DNA from: Prevotella sp. UBA6387
Lineage (GTDB): Bacteria; Bacteroidota; Bacteroidia; Bacteroidales; Bacteroidaceae
Reading direction: 5' to 3'
DNA: 6,455 nt
NCBI GenBank assembly: GCA_002437565.1
Contig: DJQL01000030.1
Location: 1-6,455, forward strand
In this document: in pieces, positions 1 to 5,161 of the stretch
Position numbering within the stretch: position 1 is the stretch's first letter
How the letters are laid out: each line of letters starts with the position of its first letter
The notes under the pieces: model-generated
What the model was told of the DNA's origin: nothing
The model's database searches: none
The model's input: only the letters and a program-made list of their open reading frames with translations
Program-made: the position numbers and the translations under genes

Positions 1-779
1 AGGGTCTTGCAGGTCATGTTTTTCTGCATCATGTCCTGGTCAAGGCCGGTCATCACTATCACGACGAAAATGCCGCTGAGAAATTGTTTCCAGAAGTTCT
101 GCCGACTTGCCAAGTCGTCGAACACGAAGACGCGGCTGTGTGGGTCGGCGGCGACCTTTGCCACCAATCCATGCAGGTCGAGGTTGAGACTGCCCATCGC
201 TGCCACGATGATGAGCACGAGGGCGGCAAGCATGCAGGTTGTCTGAAACGTGTCAGACCACACGAGGGTCTTCACTCCCGCACGGCGCGTATAGAGCCAG
301 ATGAGCGCGACCATCACGACAACCGTACATGCGAAAGGCACGTGCCATGCGTCGAAAACGAAACGCTGGAGAATGAAACACACCACATAGAACCGCACAG
401 CCGCCCCAACAAGCTTCGAGACTATGAAAAAGGCGGCTCCTGTCTTGTAGCTCCTACAACCCAGACGGTCGCGAAGATAACCATAGATGGTGGTGAGGTT
501 CAGCCTGTAATATATCGGCAAGAGAATGAACGCCACGGCAAAATAGCCTGGTATGAAGCCCAAGCACATCTGCAGATAGGTCATGTCGCCCTTGAGCACC
601 ATGCCTGGCACGGAGACGAAGGTGATGCCTGAGATTGACGCGCCCACCATGCCGAAAGCCACCATGGGCCACGGGCTCTTCCTGTTGCCTCGGAAGAACG
701 CCTCGTTGCCGGCGTGACGCGACGTGAGGCGGCTGATGGTGAAAATCACCAAAAAGTATATGGCAAGCGTGAGGAGCAT
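1..779 (-). CDS. sodium:solute symporter (SSS family), N-terminal 259 residues, cut by window edge
   Basis: Inner-membrane Na+-coupled transporter of the SSS family; the substrate cannot be read from the sequence. Reading the minus strand from ATG at 779-777 gives an open frame to the left edge. It starts MLLTLAIYFLVIFTISRL, a first membrane helix without a signal peptide. Family landmarks appear in order: SISGITFVSVPG (about 48-59), TTIYGYLRDRLG (about 96-107), VKTLVWSDTFQT (about 169-180, the conserved TD-x-x-Q-type segment after helix 5) and TGLDQDMMQKN (about 244-254, matching the family GTDQD-x-x-Q motif). Family members usually have about 480-550 residues, so roughly half is missing. 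The start is firm, because the TAA of the MATE gene is in frame only two codons upstream. The 6-nt spacing implies co-transcription with, and downstream of, the MATE gene. Family assignment is strong; substrate (sugar, sialic acid, amino acid or other) is unknown. Confidence 0.9.
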   Translation of the reverse strand, partial: MLLTLAIYFLVIFTISRLTSRHAGNEAFFRGNRKSPWPMVAFGMVGASISGITFVSVPGMVLKGDMTYLQMCLGFIPGYFAVAFILLPIYYRLNLTTIYGYLRDRLGCRSYKTGAAFFIVSKLVGAAVRFYVVCFILQRFVFDAWHVPFACTVVVMVALIWLYTRRAGVKTLVWSDTFQTTCMLAALVLIIVAAMGSLNLDLHGLVAKVAADPHSRVFVFDDLASRQNFWKQFLSGIFVVIVMTGLDQDMMQKNMTCKT

Positions 780-785
780 GGACGA

Positions 786-2159
786 TTATTGTTGACTGGC
801 GGTTGGACGTTGGAGTTTTTTCTTCAAGTGTTTGTAAAGCAGGAGAAAACCAGGCACGAGGAATATGTCGGCAAACACCCATGCCATGGGGTCGCCATAG
901 CACACGCCAAGGAAGCCAAATGTAGGAACAAGCCACAGGCTCACGCCGCTCCTCGCTATCATCTCCATCACTCCAGAGAGCATGGAGAGGTTGCTGTAGC
1001 CCAAGCCTTGGATACTGTATCTCAGTATGGAGAGCAGCCCGAGCACAGGATAGAAATAGCAGCTTATGCGCATGAGCATGGCGGCGTTGTCTGCCACTTC
1101 CTGACTGCCGCCGTTGACGAACAGCTCCATCATGTAGCCGGAGAATGGGAATATAATCAAGGCAGTGAGCACGAAATAGACGAGCATTATCTTCACAGCC
1201 GCCCACTCGCCTTGGCGCACGCGGTCGAGCCGGCCCGCGCCGATGTTCTGCCCGCAATAGGTGGCCATGGCCACGCCGATGTTGTCGAACACGCAGATGA
1301 AAAGATACTTGATTCGCACCGCCGCCGTAAACGATGCCACGTAAACGGTGCCGAGGGCATTGTTTGAACTCTGCAGCAAGATGATGCCTATTGCCGTGAT
1401 CGAAACCTGCAACCCCATTGGTATGCCGTTGTTGAGCAGTATGGATATGCGCTTGTTGTCAAACGCGCGCTCCTCGCCATGGGGTATGAGCATTGTCATG
1501 TGGCGCGACACGTACCAAACGCTAAGGATGGAGGCGAACAACTGCGAGAGCAATGTGGCCAAACCGGCTCCGGCCACGCCCATGCCAAGGATGAGGATGA
1601 GCAGCACGTCGAGCAAGATGTTGACAAACGACGATATTATGAGAAACAGGAATGGCTGTCGTGAGTTGCCAAGGGCCCGTATATAGCCAGCAAAAAGGTT
1701 GAACGTGAGGGTGAATGGTATTGCGAGAAACTGCAACAGGAGAAACGTGTAGGCATCGTCGAAAATCTCGCGCGGCGTGTTCACTATATGCAATATCTTG
1801 TCGCAAAAGGCACAGGCGAAAAATGTGATTACGACTATCATCACCAGGCTCACGCGTATGGAGTTAGCCACATAGGCGCGCATCTTCTTGTAGTCTTTGG
1901 CTCCGAAAGCCCTCGATATAGGTATGGCGAAACCTGCGCAAGCTCCGTTGCAGAAACCCATGACGAGAAACATCACCGAGGCCGACGCGCCAACGGCGGC
2001 AAGCGCGTTCACCCCTATCCAGCGACCCACTATGGCGGCATCGACTATGAGGTACATCTGCTGGAGAATGTAGCCCAATATCAATGGAATGGCAAACTTT
2101 ATGATGCCACGGGCTGGATTGCCCACGGTCATGTCGTTTGCCGAGACTTTGTTAGACAT
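786..2159 (-). CDS. MATE family multidrug/cation antiporter (NorM/MepA/DinF type)
   Basis: Inner-membrane exporter expected to expel drugs or metabolites in exchange for Na+ or H+. The 457 residues match the usual 440-480 of the family, with two homologous six-helix lobes. Landmarks of the N-lobe are the DMTVGNPARGIIKFAIP start, the helix-1/loop motif DAAIVGRWIGVNALAAVG (40-57) and FAGYIRALGNSRQP (156-169). C-lobe counterparts are GIPMGLQVS (245-253), YCGQNIGAGRLDRVRQG (301-317) and QGLGYSN (384-390). The tail is short and basic (KHLKKKLQR). The ATG at 2159 fits the normal MATE N-terminus and no earlier start is convincing; as usual in Bacteroidetes there is no Shine-Dalgarno sequence. The gene lies 6 nt upstream of the symporter gene, probably in one operon. 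Its leader abuts the repeat element at 2208-2446. The subfamily and substrate cannot be decided here. Confidence 0.95.
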   Translation of the reverse strand: MSNKVSANDMTVGNPARGIIKFAIPLILGYILQQMYLIVDAAIVGRWIGVNALAAVGASASVMFLVMGFCNGACAGFAIPISRAFGAKDYKKMRAYVANSIRVSLVMIVVITFFACAFCDKILHIVNTPREIFDDAYTFLLLQFLAIPFTLTFNLFAGYIRALGNSRQPFLFLIISSFVNILLDVLLILILGMGVAGAGLATLLSQLFASILSVWYVSRHMTMLIPHGEERAFDNKRISILLNNGIPMGLQVSITAIGIILLQSSNNALGTVYVASFTAAVRIKYLFICVFDNIGVAMATYCGQNIGAGRLDRVRQGEWAAVKIMLVYFVLTALIIFPFSGYMMELFVNGGSQEVADNAAMLMRISCYFYPVLGLLSILRYSIQGLGYSNLSMLSGVMEMIARSGVSLWLVPTFGFLGVCYGDPMAWVFADIFLVPGFLLLYKHLKKKLQRPTASQQ

Positions 2160-2184
2160 AGTTTAATACAAATAAAAACCGACG

Positions 2185-2202
2185 GCCCATCCCTTTATCC
2201 CT
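2185..2202. repeat. partial 18-bp direct copy of the element's outer arm end
   Basis: This 18-bp stretch (GCCCATCCCTTTATCCCT) matches the outer end of the left arm at 2208-2225 at 17 of 18 positions, offset by 23 bp. It lies just outside the 37-bp inverted-repeat element, between it and the MATE start codon. It looks like the stub of a second element, or a local slippage duplication of the arm end. No counterpart is seen outside the right arm. Confidence 0.7.
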
Positions 2203-2288
2203 GGCTTGCCCCTCCCTTTATCCCTCCCCCACCCAGGGGAGGGAGTTATTTGTTTCAAGGGACGAAAGCACATCATTACACATTATAA

Positions 2289-2352
2289 AAAATAATGTTA
2301 TTGCCATTCGGGGTGCGGACAAAATGATGTTATTGCCTTTCGGGGTGCGGAC
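2289..2352. repeat. 32-bp tandem duplication (two copies)
   Basis: Positions 2289-2320 and 2321-2352 are adjacent 32-bp copies that match at 30 of 32 positions. Each runs from AAAAT(A/G)ATGTTATTGCC to TTCGGGGTGCGGAC. The two differences are at 2294/2326 (A/G) and 2306/2338 (A/T). The pair sits inside the core of the inverted-repeat element, and the second copy leads directly into the GC-rich hairpin repeat. The length is not a multiple of three and no start or frame supports coding. Confidence 0.85.
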
Positions 2353-2376
2353 GGGCACAGGGCCCGCCCCTGCAAA
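2345..2376 (-). repeat. GC-rich hairpin repeat, copy A
   Basis: Read on the minus strand this begins TTTGCAGGGGC and can fold into an 8-bp stem (one G-U pair) closed by a 5-nt loop. It matches 25 of 32 positions of the plus-strand segment 6407-6438. At repeat positions 12 and 24 the pair is G-C here and C-G in the other copy, a compensatory double change. Two further stem differences exchange a Watson-Crick pair with a wobble pair. This points to a dispersed structured repeat family. Whether it is mobile cannot be judged from two copies. Confidence 0.6.
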
Positions 2377-2454
2377 GCATCACACAAATCACCTCTTGAG
2401 ACATTCCATTCCCTCCCCTGGGTGGGGGAGGGATAAAGGGAGGGGCCTGCCATT

Positions 2455-3945
2455 TTACTTGTTCAATTTCCAGGTGGCACCGTCCTTGGTGTCCTGCACT
2501 ATGAATCCGGCATCGGTGAGGGCGTCGCGAATCTCATCGCTCACCTCCCAGTTCTTGGCCTCTTTAGCCTCCTGACGCATGTGCAGCACCAGGTCCACTA
2601 TCTTGCCATAGGCTTTCTCACGCTCAGGACTTCCGGCTCCGCGGTTCGACTTCAGGCCGAGGATGTCGAAGGTGAAGGTGTTCATCGTGTCGGTGAGTTC
2701 CTTGAGGTCGTCGGCGGAAATCTTCGTCTTGTGATCGAGGAGCGTGTTTATGAGGTGGCACGCATCAAATAGGGCGCTGATGACGAGCGGTGTCTGCAAG
2801 TCGTCGTTCATGGCGTCGTAGCAGCGTTGGCGCAACTCGCTCACGAACTTATGGGTGTCGGGCTGTGAGCCTTTGGCTGTCTGCACACGGTCGAGGTTGG
2901 ATATGCCGTCCATGAGACGCTCATAGCCCTTTTGCGCGGCCTTTAGCGCGTCGTTGCTGAAGTCCACCGTGCCACGGTAGTGGGCGGAGAGGATGAAGAA
3001 GCGTATGGTCATGGGCGAGTAGGCCTGCTCAAGCGACGGGTGGTCGCCGGTGAAGAACTGCTCAAGGGTGATGAAGTTGCCAAGGCTCTTGCCCATCTTC
3101 TGCCCGTTGATGGTAATCATGTTGTTGTGCATCCAGTAGTGCACCATCTGGTCGCCCTGCGACGCCACGGCCTGGGCTATCTCGCACTCGTGGTGCGGGA
3201 AGATGAGGTCCATGCCGCCGCCGTGGATGTCGAAGTGGTTGCCGAGATACTTGCGACCCATGGCCGTGCACTCGCAGTGCCATCCCGGGAAGCCGTCGCC
3301 CCACGGACTCGGCCAGCGCATGATGTGCTCCGGCGTGGCGCGCTTCCAGAGAGCGAAGTCGGCCTGGCATTTTTTCTCGTCGGTGCCGGCGAGCTCACGG
3401 CTGTTGTTGATGATGTCGGTGAGGTTTCGGCCTGACAGTATGCCGTACTTGTGGTCTTGGTTATATTTCTGTATGTCGAAATACACCGATCCGTTGCTCT
3501 CGTAGGCGTAGCCGTTCTTTAGGATCTGCTCCACAAGCTGTTCCTGCTCTATGATGTGACCCGTGGCGTGTGGCTCTATCGATGGCGGCAGGGTGTTGAG
3601 AAGTTCCATGGCCTTGTGGTAGCGGTTGGTGTAATATTGCGCTATCTCCATCGGCTCCAGCTGCTCCAGGCGGGCCTTCTTCTCTATCTTGTCATCACCC
3701 TCATCGGCATCGTGCTCAAGATGGCCAACGTCTGTTATATTGCGCACGTAGCGTACCTTGTAGCCAAGATGACGCAGGTAGCGGAAGAGCAAATCGAAGG
3801 TGATGGCCGGGCGGGCATGTCCCAGGTGTGGGTCGCCGTATACCGTGGGACCGCAAACATACATGCCCACGTGGGGGGCGTGAAGGGGCTTGAAAAGCTC
3901 CTTCTTGCGCGTAAGCGTATTGTAAATTAAGAGGTTCTGTGTCAT
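2455..3945 (-). CDS. cysS: cysteine--tRNA ligase (CysRS)
   Basis: Cytoplasmic class I aminoacyl-tRNA synthetase that activates cysteine with ATP and charges tRNA-Cys. The catalytic Rossmann fold carries the HIGH-type motif as HLGH (40-43) and the KMSKS-type loop as KMGKS (283-287). The four zinc ligands that select cysteine are in place: C31 (in MYVCGPTVY), C226 (GWHCEC), H251 and E255 (HHECE), with the same 25- and 4-residue spacings as E. coli C209, H234 and E238. C224 and C254 are extra cysteines beside the ligands. The helical DALR/anticodon-binding region follows from about residue 310 and the protein ends GATWKLNK. At 496 residues it is somewhat longer than E. coli CysRS (461), mainly because of insertions in the N-terminal half, around [12 protein letters not shown] (79-90). 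The ATG at 3945 gives a normal N-terminus ([16 protein letters not shown]) and sits about 30 nt from a TAnnTTTG box. It is complete, with no frameshift seen. Confidence 0.98.
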   Translation of the reverse strand: MTQNLLIYNTLTRKKELFKPLHAPHVGMYVCGPTVYGDPHLGHARPAITFDLLFRYLRHLGYKVRYVRNITDVGHLEHDADEGDDKIEKKARLEQLEPMEIAQYYTNRYHKAMELLNTLPPSIEPHATGHIIEQEQLVEQILKNGYAYESNGSVYFDIQKYNQDHKYGILSGRNLTDIINNSRELAGTDEKKCQADFALWKRATPEHIMRWPSPWGDGFPGWHCECTAMGRKYLGNHFDIHGGGMDLIFPHHECEIAQAVASQGDQMVHYWMHNNMITINGQKMGKSLGNFITLEQFFTGDHPSLEQAYSPMTIRFFILSAHYRGTVDFSNDALKAAQKGYERLMDGISNLDRVQTAKGSQPDTHKFVSELRQRCYDAMNDDLQTPLVISALFDACHLINTLLDHKTKISADDLKELTDTMNTFTFDILGLKSNRGAGSPEREKAYGKIVDLVLHMRQEAKEAKNWEVSDEIRDALTDAGFIVQDTKDGATWKLNK

Positions 3946-3976
3946 GGATTTTCCCTTACATTGTTTATTATGACTG

Positions 3977-3984
3977 CAAACTTA
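3977..3984 (-). promoter_or_regulatory. putative cysS promoter, Bacteroidetes -7 box
   Basis: On the minus strand this reads TAAGTTTG, an exact match to the Bacteroidetes TAnnTTTG -7 element. It lies 31 nt before the cysS start codon, which predicts a leader of about 20-25 nt. A clear -33 TTTG element is missing: the nearest T-run is 14 nt upstream, closer than the usual 19-21 nt. The box is therefore plausible but not certain. Confidence 0.55.
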
Positions 3985-4043
3985 CACTTTTTTTCGCTAA
4001 AAGCGGTTGCTTTGCGTTTTTTTTTGACATTACCGTTCTTCAT

Positions 4044-4095
4044 AATAGGGAAAAGCCTATTCAGTTGTAGGCTATTTCCCCATTGGGCTTTTCAT
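4044..4095. promoter_or_regulatory. inverted repeat plus third half-site in the cysS/OMP divergent region
   Basis: GGGAAAAGCCTA (4048-4059) and TAGGCTATTTCCC (4068-4080) form an inverted repeat with an 8-nt loop and one bulged base. Pairing continues outward after one mismatch through AAT/ATT (4044-4046 with 4082-4084). A third, weaker half-site, TGGGCTTTTCAT (4084-4095), follows in the same orientation as the second. The dyad ends at the -33 region of the plus-strand OMP promoter, a position suited to a regulator-binding site. There is no T-run suited to a terminator and no upstream gene that would need one here. The binding protein is unknown. Confidence 0.5.
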
Positions 4096-4112
4096 GTGCT
4101 GGATTAACTTTG
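4082..4112 (+). promoter_or_regulatory. putative promoter of the outer-membrane protein gene
   Basis: TAACTTTG at 4105-4112 matches the Bacteroidetes TAnnTTTG -7 box exactly. ATTG at 4082-4085, with a 19-bp spacer, serves as a near-consensus -33 TTTG element. Transcription would start near 4118-4120, leaving a leader of about 26 nt before the ATG at 4146. The -33 part overlaps the right arm of the inverted repeat at 4044-4084. Confidence 0.65.
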
Positions 4113-4145
4113 CATACACGAAACGACAATTAAATCCATACTGAC

Positions 4146-4823
4146 ATGAAAAAAACATTGCTTTTGCTCTTCGCCCTAATCGTAACCCTGTCGGCATCGG
4201 CACAATATTATCGCAACGGCAGGCCAATACCTCCACGCCACCGCTATAATAACAGTTCGGCCTACAGTCAACTCGGCGACTCCTACTTTGGCTTCCGCCT
4301 CGGCATGGCCGTAGCCACGGTTCACTCCGACGCGGCCAACCTCGACGGCAGCGACTCGCGCACGGGTCTCGACGTGGGCTTCGTGGCTGGCACGCGCATC
4401 ACCCGCTCCGCGCCACTCTACTTCGAGTCGGGCCTATCCTACACCGAGAAAGGCGGCAAGGGCAGGTACGAGGGCGACAAGTTCACCTACCGGTTGGAAT
4501 ATCTTGAGTTGCCGCTCCTCATAAAATATAAATACCCCGTGGCCAGCGACATCACCATCGAGCCTTTTGCTGGCGGCTACCTCGCCTGCGGCGTGGGCGG
4601 CAAGGTGAAAGACTACGGCAAGCGTGAGGCATACTCCAGCTTCAGCAACGAGATGGGCAGCTTCCGCCGCTTCGACGGTGGCATACGCTTGGGCTGCGGA
4701 GCCAGCTTCGACAAGCTGTATGTGGGCATGAGCTATGACGTGGGCCTTGCCAACGTAGGCCACTACGACTTCGAGGACACGCGCACCGGGTCGTTCAACC
4801 TCAACATAGGCGTGACGTTCTGA
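4146..4823 (+). CDS. outer-membrane beta-barrel protein (PorT/porin-like family)
   Basis: A 225-residue secreted protein. It opens with a Sec signal peptide: basic MKK, hydrophobic TLLLLFALIVTL, then SASA|Q with predicted cleavage after residue 19 and an N-terminal Gln, common in Bacteroidetes. A short linker rich in Pro, Arg, Asn and Tyr follows (about 21-45). The rest alternates polar and aromatic/hydrophobic residues in strands ending in aromatics, for example YFGFRLGMAVATVH (47-60), LYFESGLSYTEKGG and YLELPLLIKYKY. The YLELPLLIKY segment is a hallmark of the Bacteroidetes beta-barrel group (OMP_b-brl_2/PorT-like). The chain ends FNLNIGVTF with a terminal Phe, as BAM substrates do. About eight strands are expected. 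The function is not known; no enzymatic motif is visible. The gene is divergent from cysS, monocistronic and followed by a terminator. Its codon use is GC-rich like cysS. Confidence 0.88.
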   Translation: MKKTLLLLFALIVTLSASAQYYRNGRPIPPRHRYNNSSAYSQLGDSYFGFRLGMAVATVHSDAANLDGSDSRTGLDVGFVAGTRITRSAPLYFESGLSYTEKGGKGRYEGDKFTYRLEYLELPLLIKYKYPVASDITIEPFAGGYLACGVGGKVKDYGKREAYSSFSNEMGSFRRFDGGIRLGCGASFDKLYVGMSYDVGLANVGHYDFEDTRTGSFNLNIGVTF

Positions 4824-4856
4824 GCAGACAAACCACAGCCTCTTTAAAAAAACACG

Positions 4857-4892
4857 CAAGGCGTTGATAATCCACTGATTATCAACGCCTTG
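4857..4892. terminator. strong intrinsic terminator, probably bidirectional
   Basis: CAAGGCGTTGATAATC (4857-4872) and its exact reverse complement (4877-4892) form a 16-bp stem around the loop CACT. TTTTAT follows on the plus strand, and a run of seven A lies at 4846-4852, a little before the stem. The stem begins 34 nt past the OMP stop codon, so it most simply terminates that gene. The A-run would give U residues in the opposite direction, but no minus-strand gene ends here. Confidence 0.9.
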
Positions 4893-4912
4893 TTTTATAA
4901 GAATCAAAAGAC

Positions 4913-5040
4913 GAATCCAACGTTTCGGCTTCACACTTGAATCGCGACGGCTTTACGCTTGAATCGCAACGGCTTCACGCTTGAATCGCAACGCGATTAC
5001 ACTTGAATCGCGACGGCTCTACGCTTGAATGCCGAAACGG
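4913..5040. repeat. 22-bp tandem repeat array bracketed by an inverted repeat
   Basis: Four full 22-bp units start at 4933, 4955, 4977 and 4999. All share AC(A/G)CTTGAATCGC(A/G)ACG followed by a variable end. A degenerate unit precedes them (4913-4932) and a partial one follows (5021-5040). The outer units carry CGTTTCGGC (4921-4929) and its exact reverse complement GCCGAAACG (5031-5039), so the array is closed by a 9-bp inverted repeat. Within it, CGCGATT (4992-4998) and AATCGCG (5006-5012) form a smaller dyad. The unit length is about two helical turns, so identical sites would face the same side of the DNA. It is not a multiple of three and the units are contiguous without spacers, so neither coding nor CRISPR fits. 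Confidence 0.85.
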
Positions 5041-5048
5041 TGCTTTTT

Positions 5049-5126
5049 TCTGCCTCATTTGTGATTTATCTGCCTCATTTTCGCAACAAATGAGGCAGAT
5101 AATCATAGTAATGGTGCAGATAAATC
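5049..5126. promoter_or_regulatory. four half-site operator-like region upstream of the fic gene
   Basis: TCTGCCTCATTTGT (5049-5062) and ATCTGCCTCATTT (5068-5080) are direct copies. ACAAATGAGGCAGAT (5086-5100) is inverted, and a weaker inverted copy (GCAGATAAATC, 5116-5126) is the exact reverse complement of 5063-5073. Copies 2 and 3 can form a 15-bp hairpin (5066-5080 with 5088-5102, 7-nt loop). Copies 1 and 3 can instead form a 14-bp hairpin, so the two folds exclude each other. The last copy falls in the expected -33 zone of the fic promoter. The arrangement suits cooperative binding of a dimeric repressor; the winged helix at the Fic C-terminus is a candidate, by inference only. Confidence 0.6.
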
Positions 5127-5137
5127 GAAAATAATCG

Positions 5138-5145
5138 TAATTTTG
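5138..5145 (+). promoter_or_regulatory. putative fic promoter, -7 box
   Basis: TAATTTTG matches TAnnTTTG exactly and ends 16 nt before the ATG at 5162, giving a leader of about 10 nt. No good -33 TTTG element is present: GGTG at 5113-5116, 21 bp upstream, is the best position match and overlaps the fourth half-site. A weak core promoter that depends on or is controlled by the half-sites would fit. Confidence 0.55.
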
Positions 5146-5161
5146 CAACCTACCAAAACAA

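Larger units (their letters stand above)
2208..2446. repeat. REPIN/MITE-like element with perfect 37-bp inverted arms
   Basis: The left arm (2208-2244) and right arm (2410-2446) are exact reverse complements over 37 bp and enclose a 165-bp core with no credible ORF. Each arm also folds on itself: in the left arm TCCCTCCCC (2221-2229) pairs with GGGGAGGGA (2236-2244) around the 6-nt loop CACCCA. The unit is therefore two inverted hairpin repeats around a spacer, the layout of REPIN/BIME elements, though MITE-like terminal repeats are equally possible. The G-rich strand of each arm has five runs of three or more G (plus strand 2420-2445) with loops of 1-5 nt, a canonical quadruplex pattern. The right arm begins 9 nt past the cysS stop codon, so the cysS transcript could fold it. 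There is no U-tract, so it is not a standard terminator. No target-site duplication was found. Confidence 0.8.

Noticed and set aside
84..632. 182-residue plus-strand open frame opposite the symporter gene
   Set aside because: It is antisense to a conserved SSS protein, with a His/Glu-rich composition that resembles no family.
454..1257. 267-residue open frame on the minus strand across the MATE/symporter junction
   Set aside because: It overlaps two well-supported genes in another frame, and its product is Arg/His-rich low-complexity sequence typical of an out-of-frame reading of GC-rich DNA.
2169..2176. Possible MATE promoter box (TTTATTTG on the minus strand)
   Set aside because: It matches TAnnTTTG at only 7 of 8 positions, lacks a -33 partner and lies only 9 nt from the start codon. 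Too weak to list as a feature.
2208..2244. Intrinsic terminator for cysS or antiterminator for the MATE gene
   Set aside because: The arms can form stable hairpins, but no U-tract follows either of them in the direction of transcription, so a repeat element is the better description.
4434..4934. 166-residue minus-strand open frame
   Set aside because: It is antisense to the OMP gene and begins beyond the strong terminator; the composition is Ala/Val-rich out-of-frame sequence.
4933..5040. CRISPR array
   Set aside because: The 22-bp units are contiguous with no unique spacers, too few and too short, and no cas genes are in the window.
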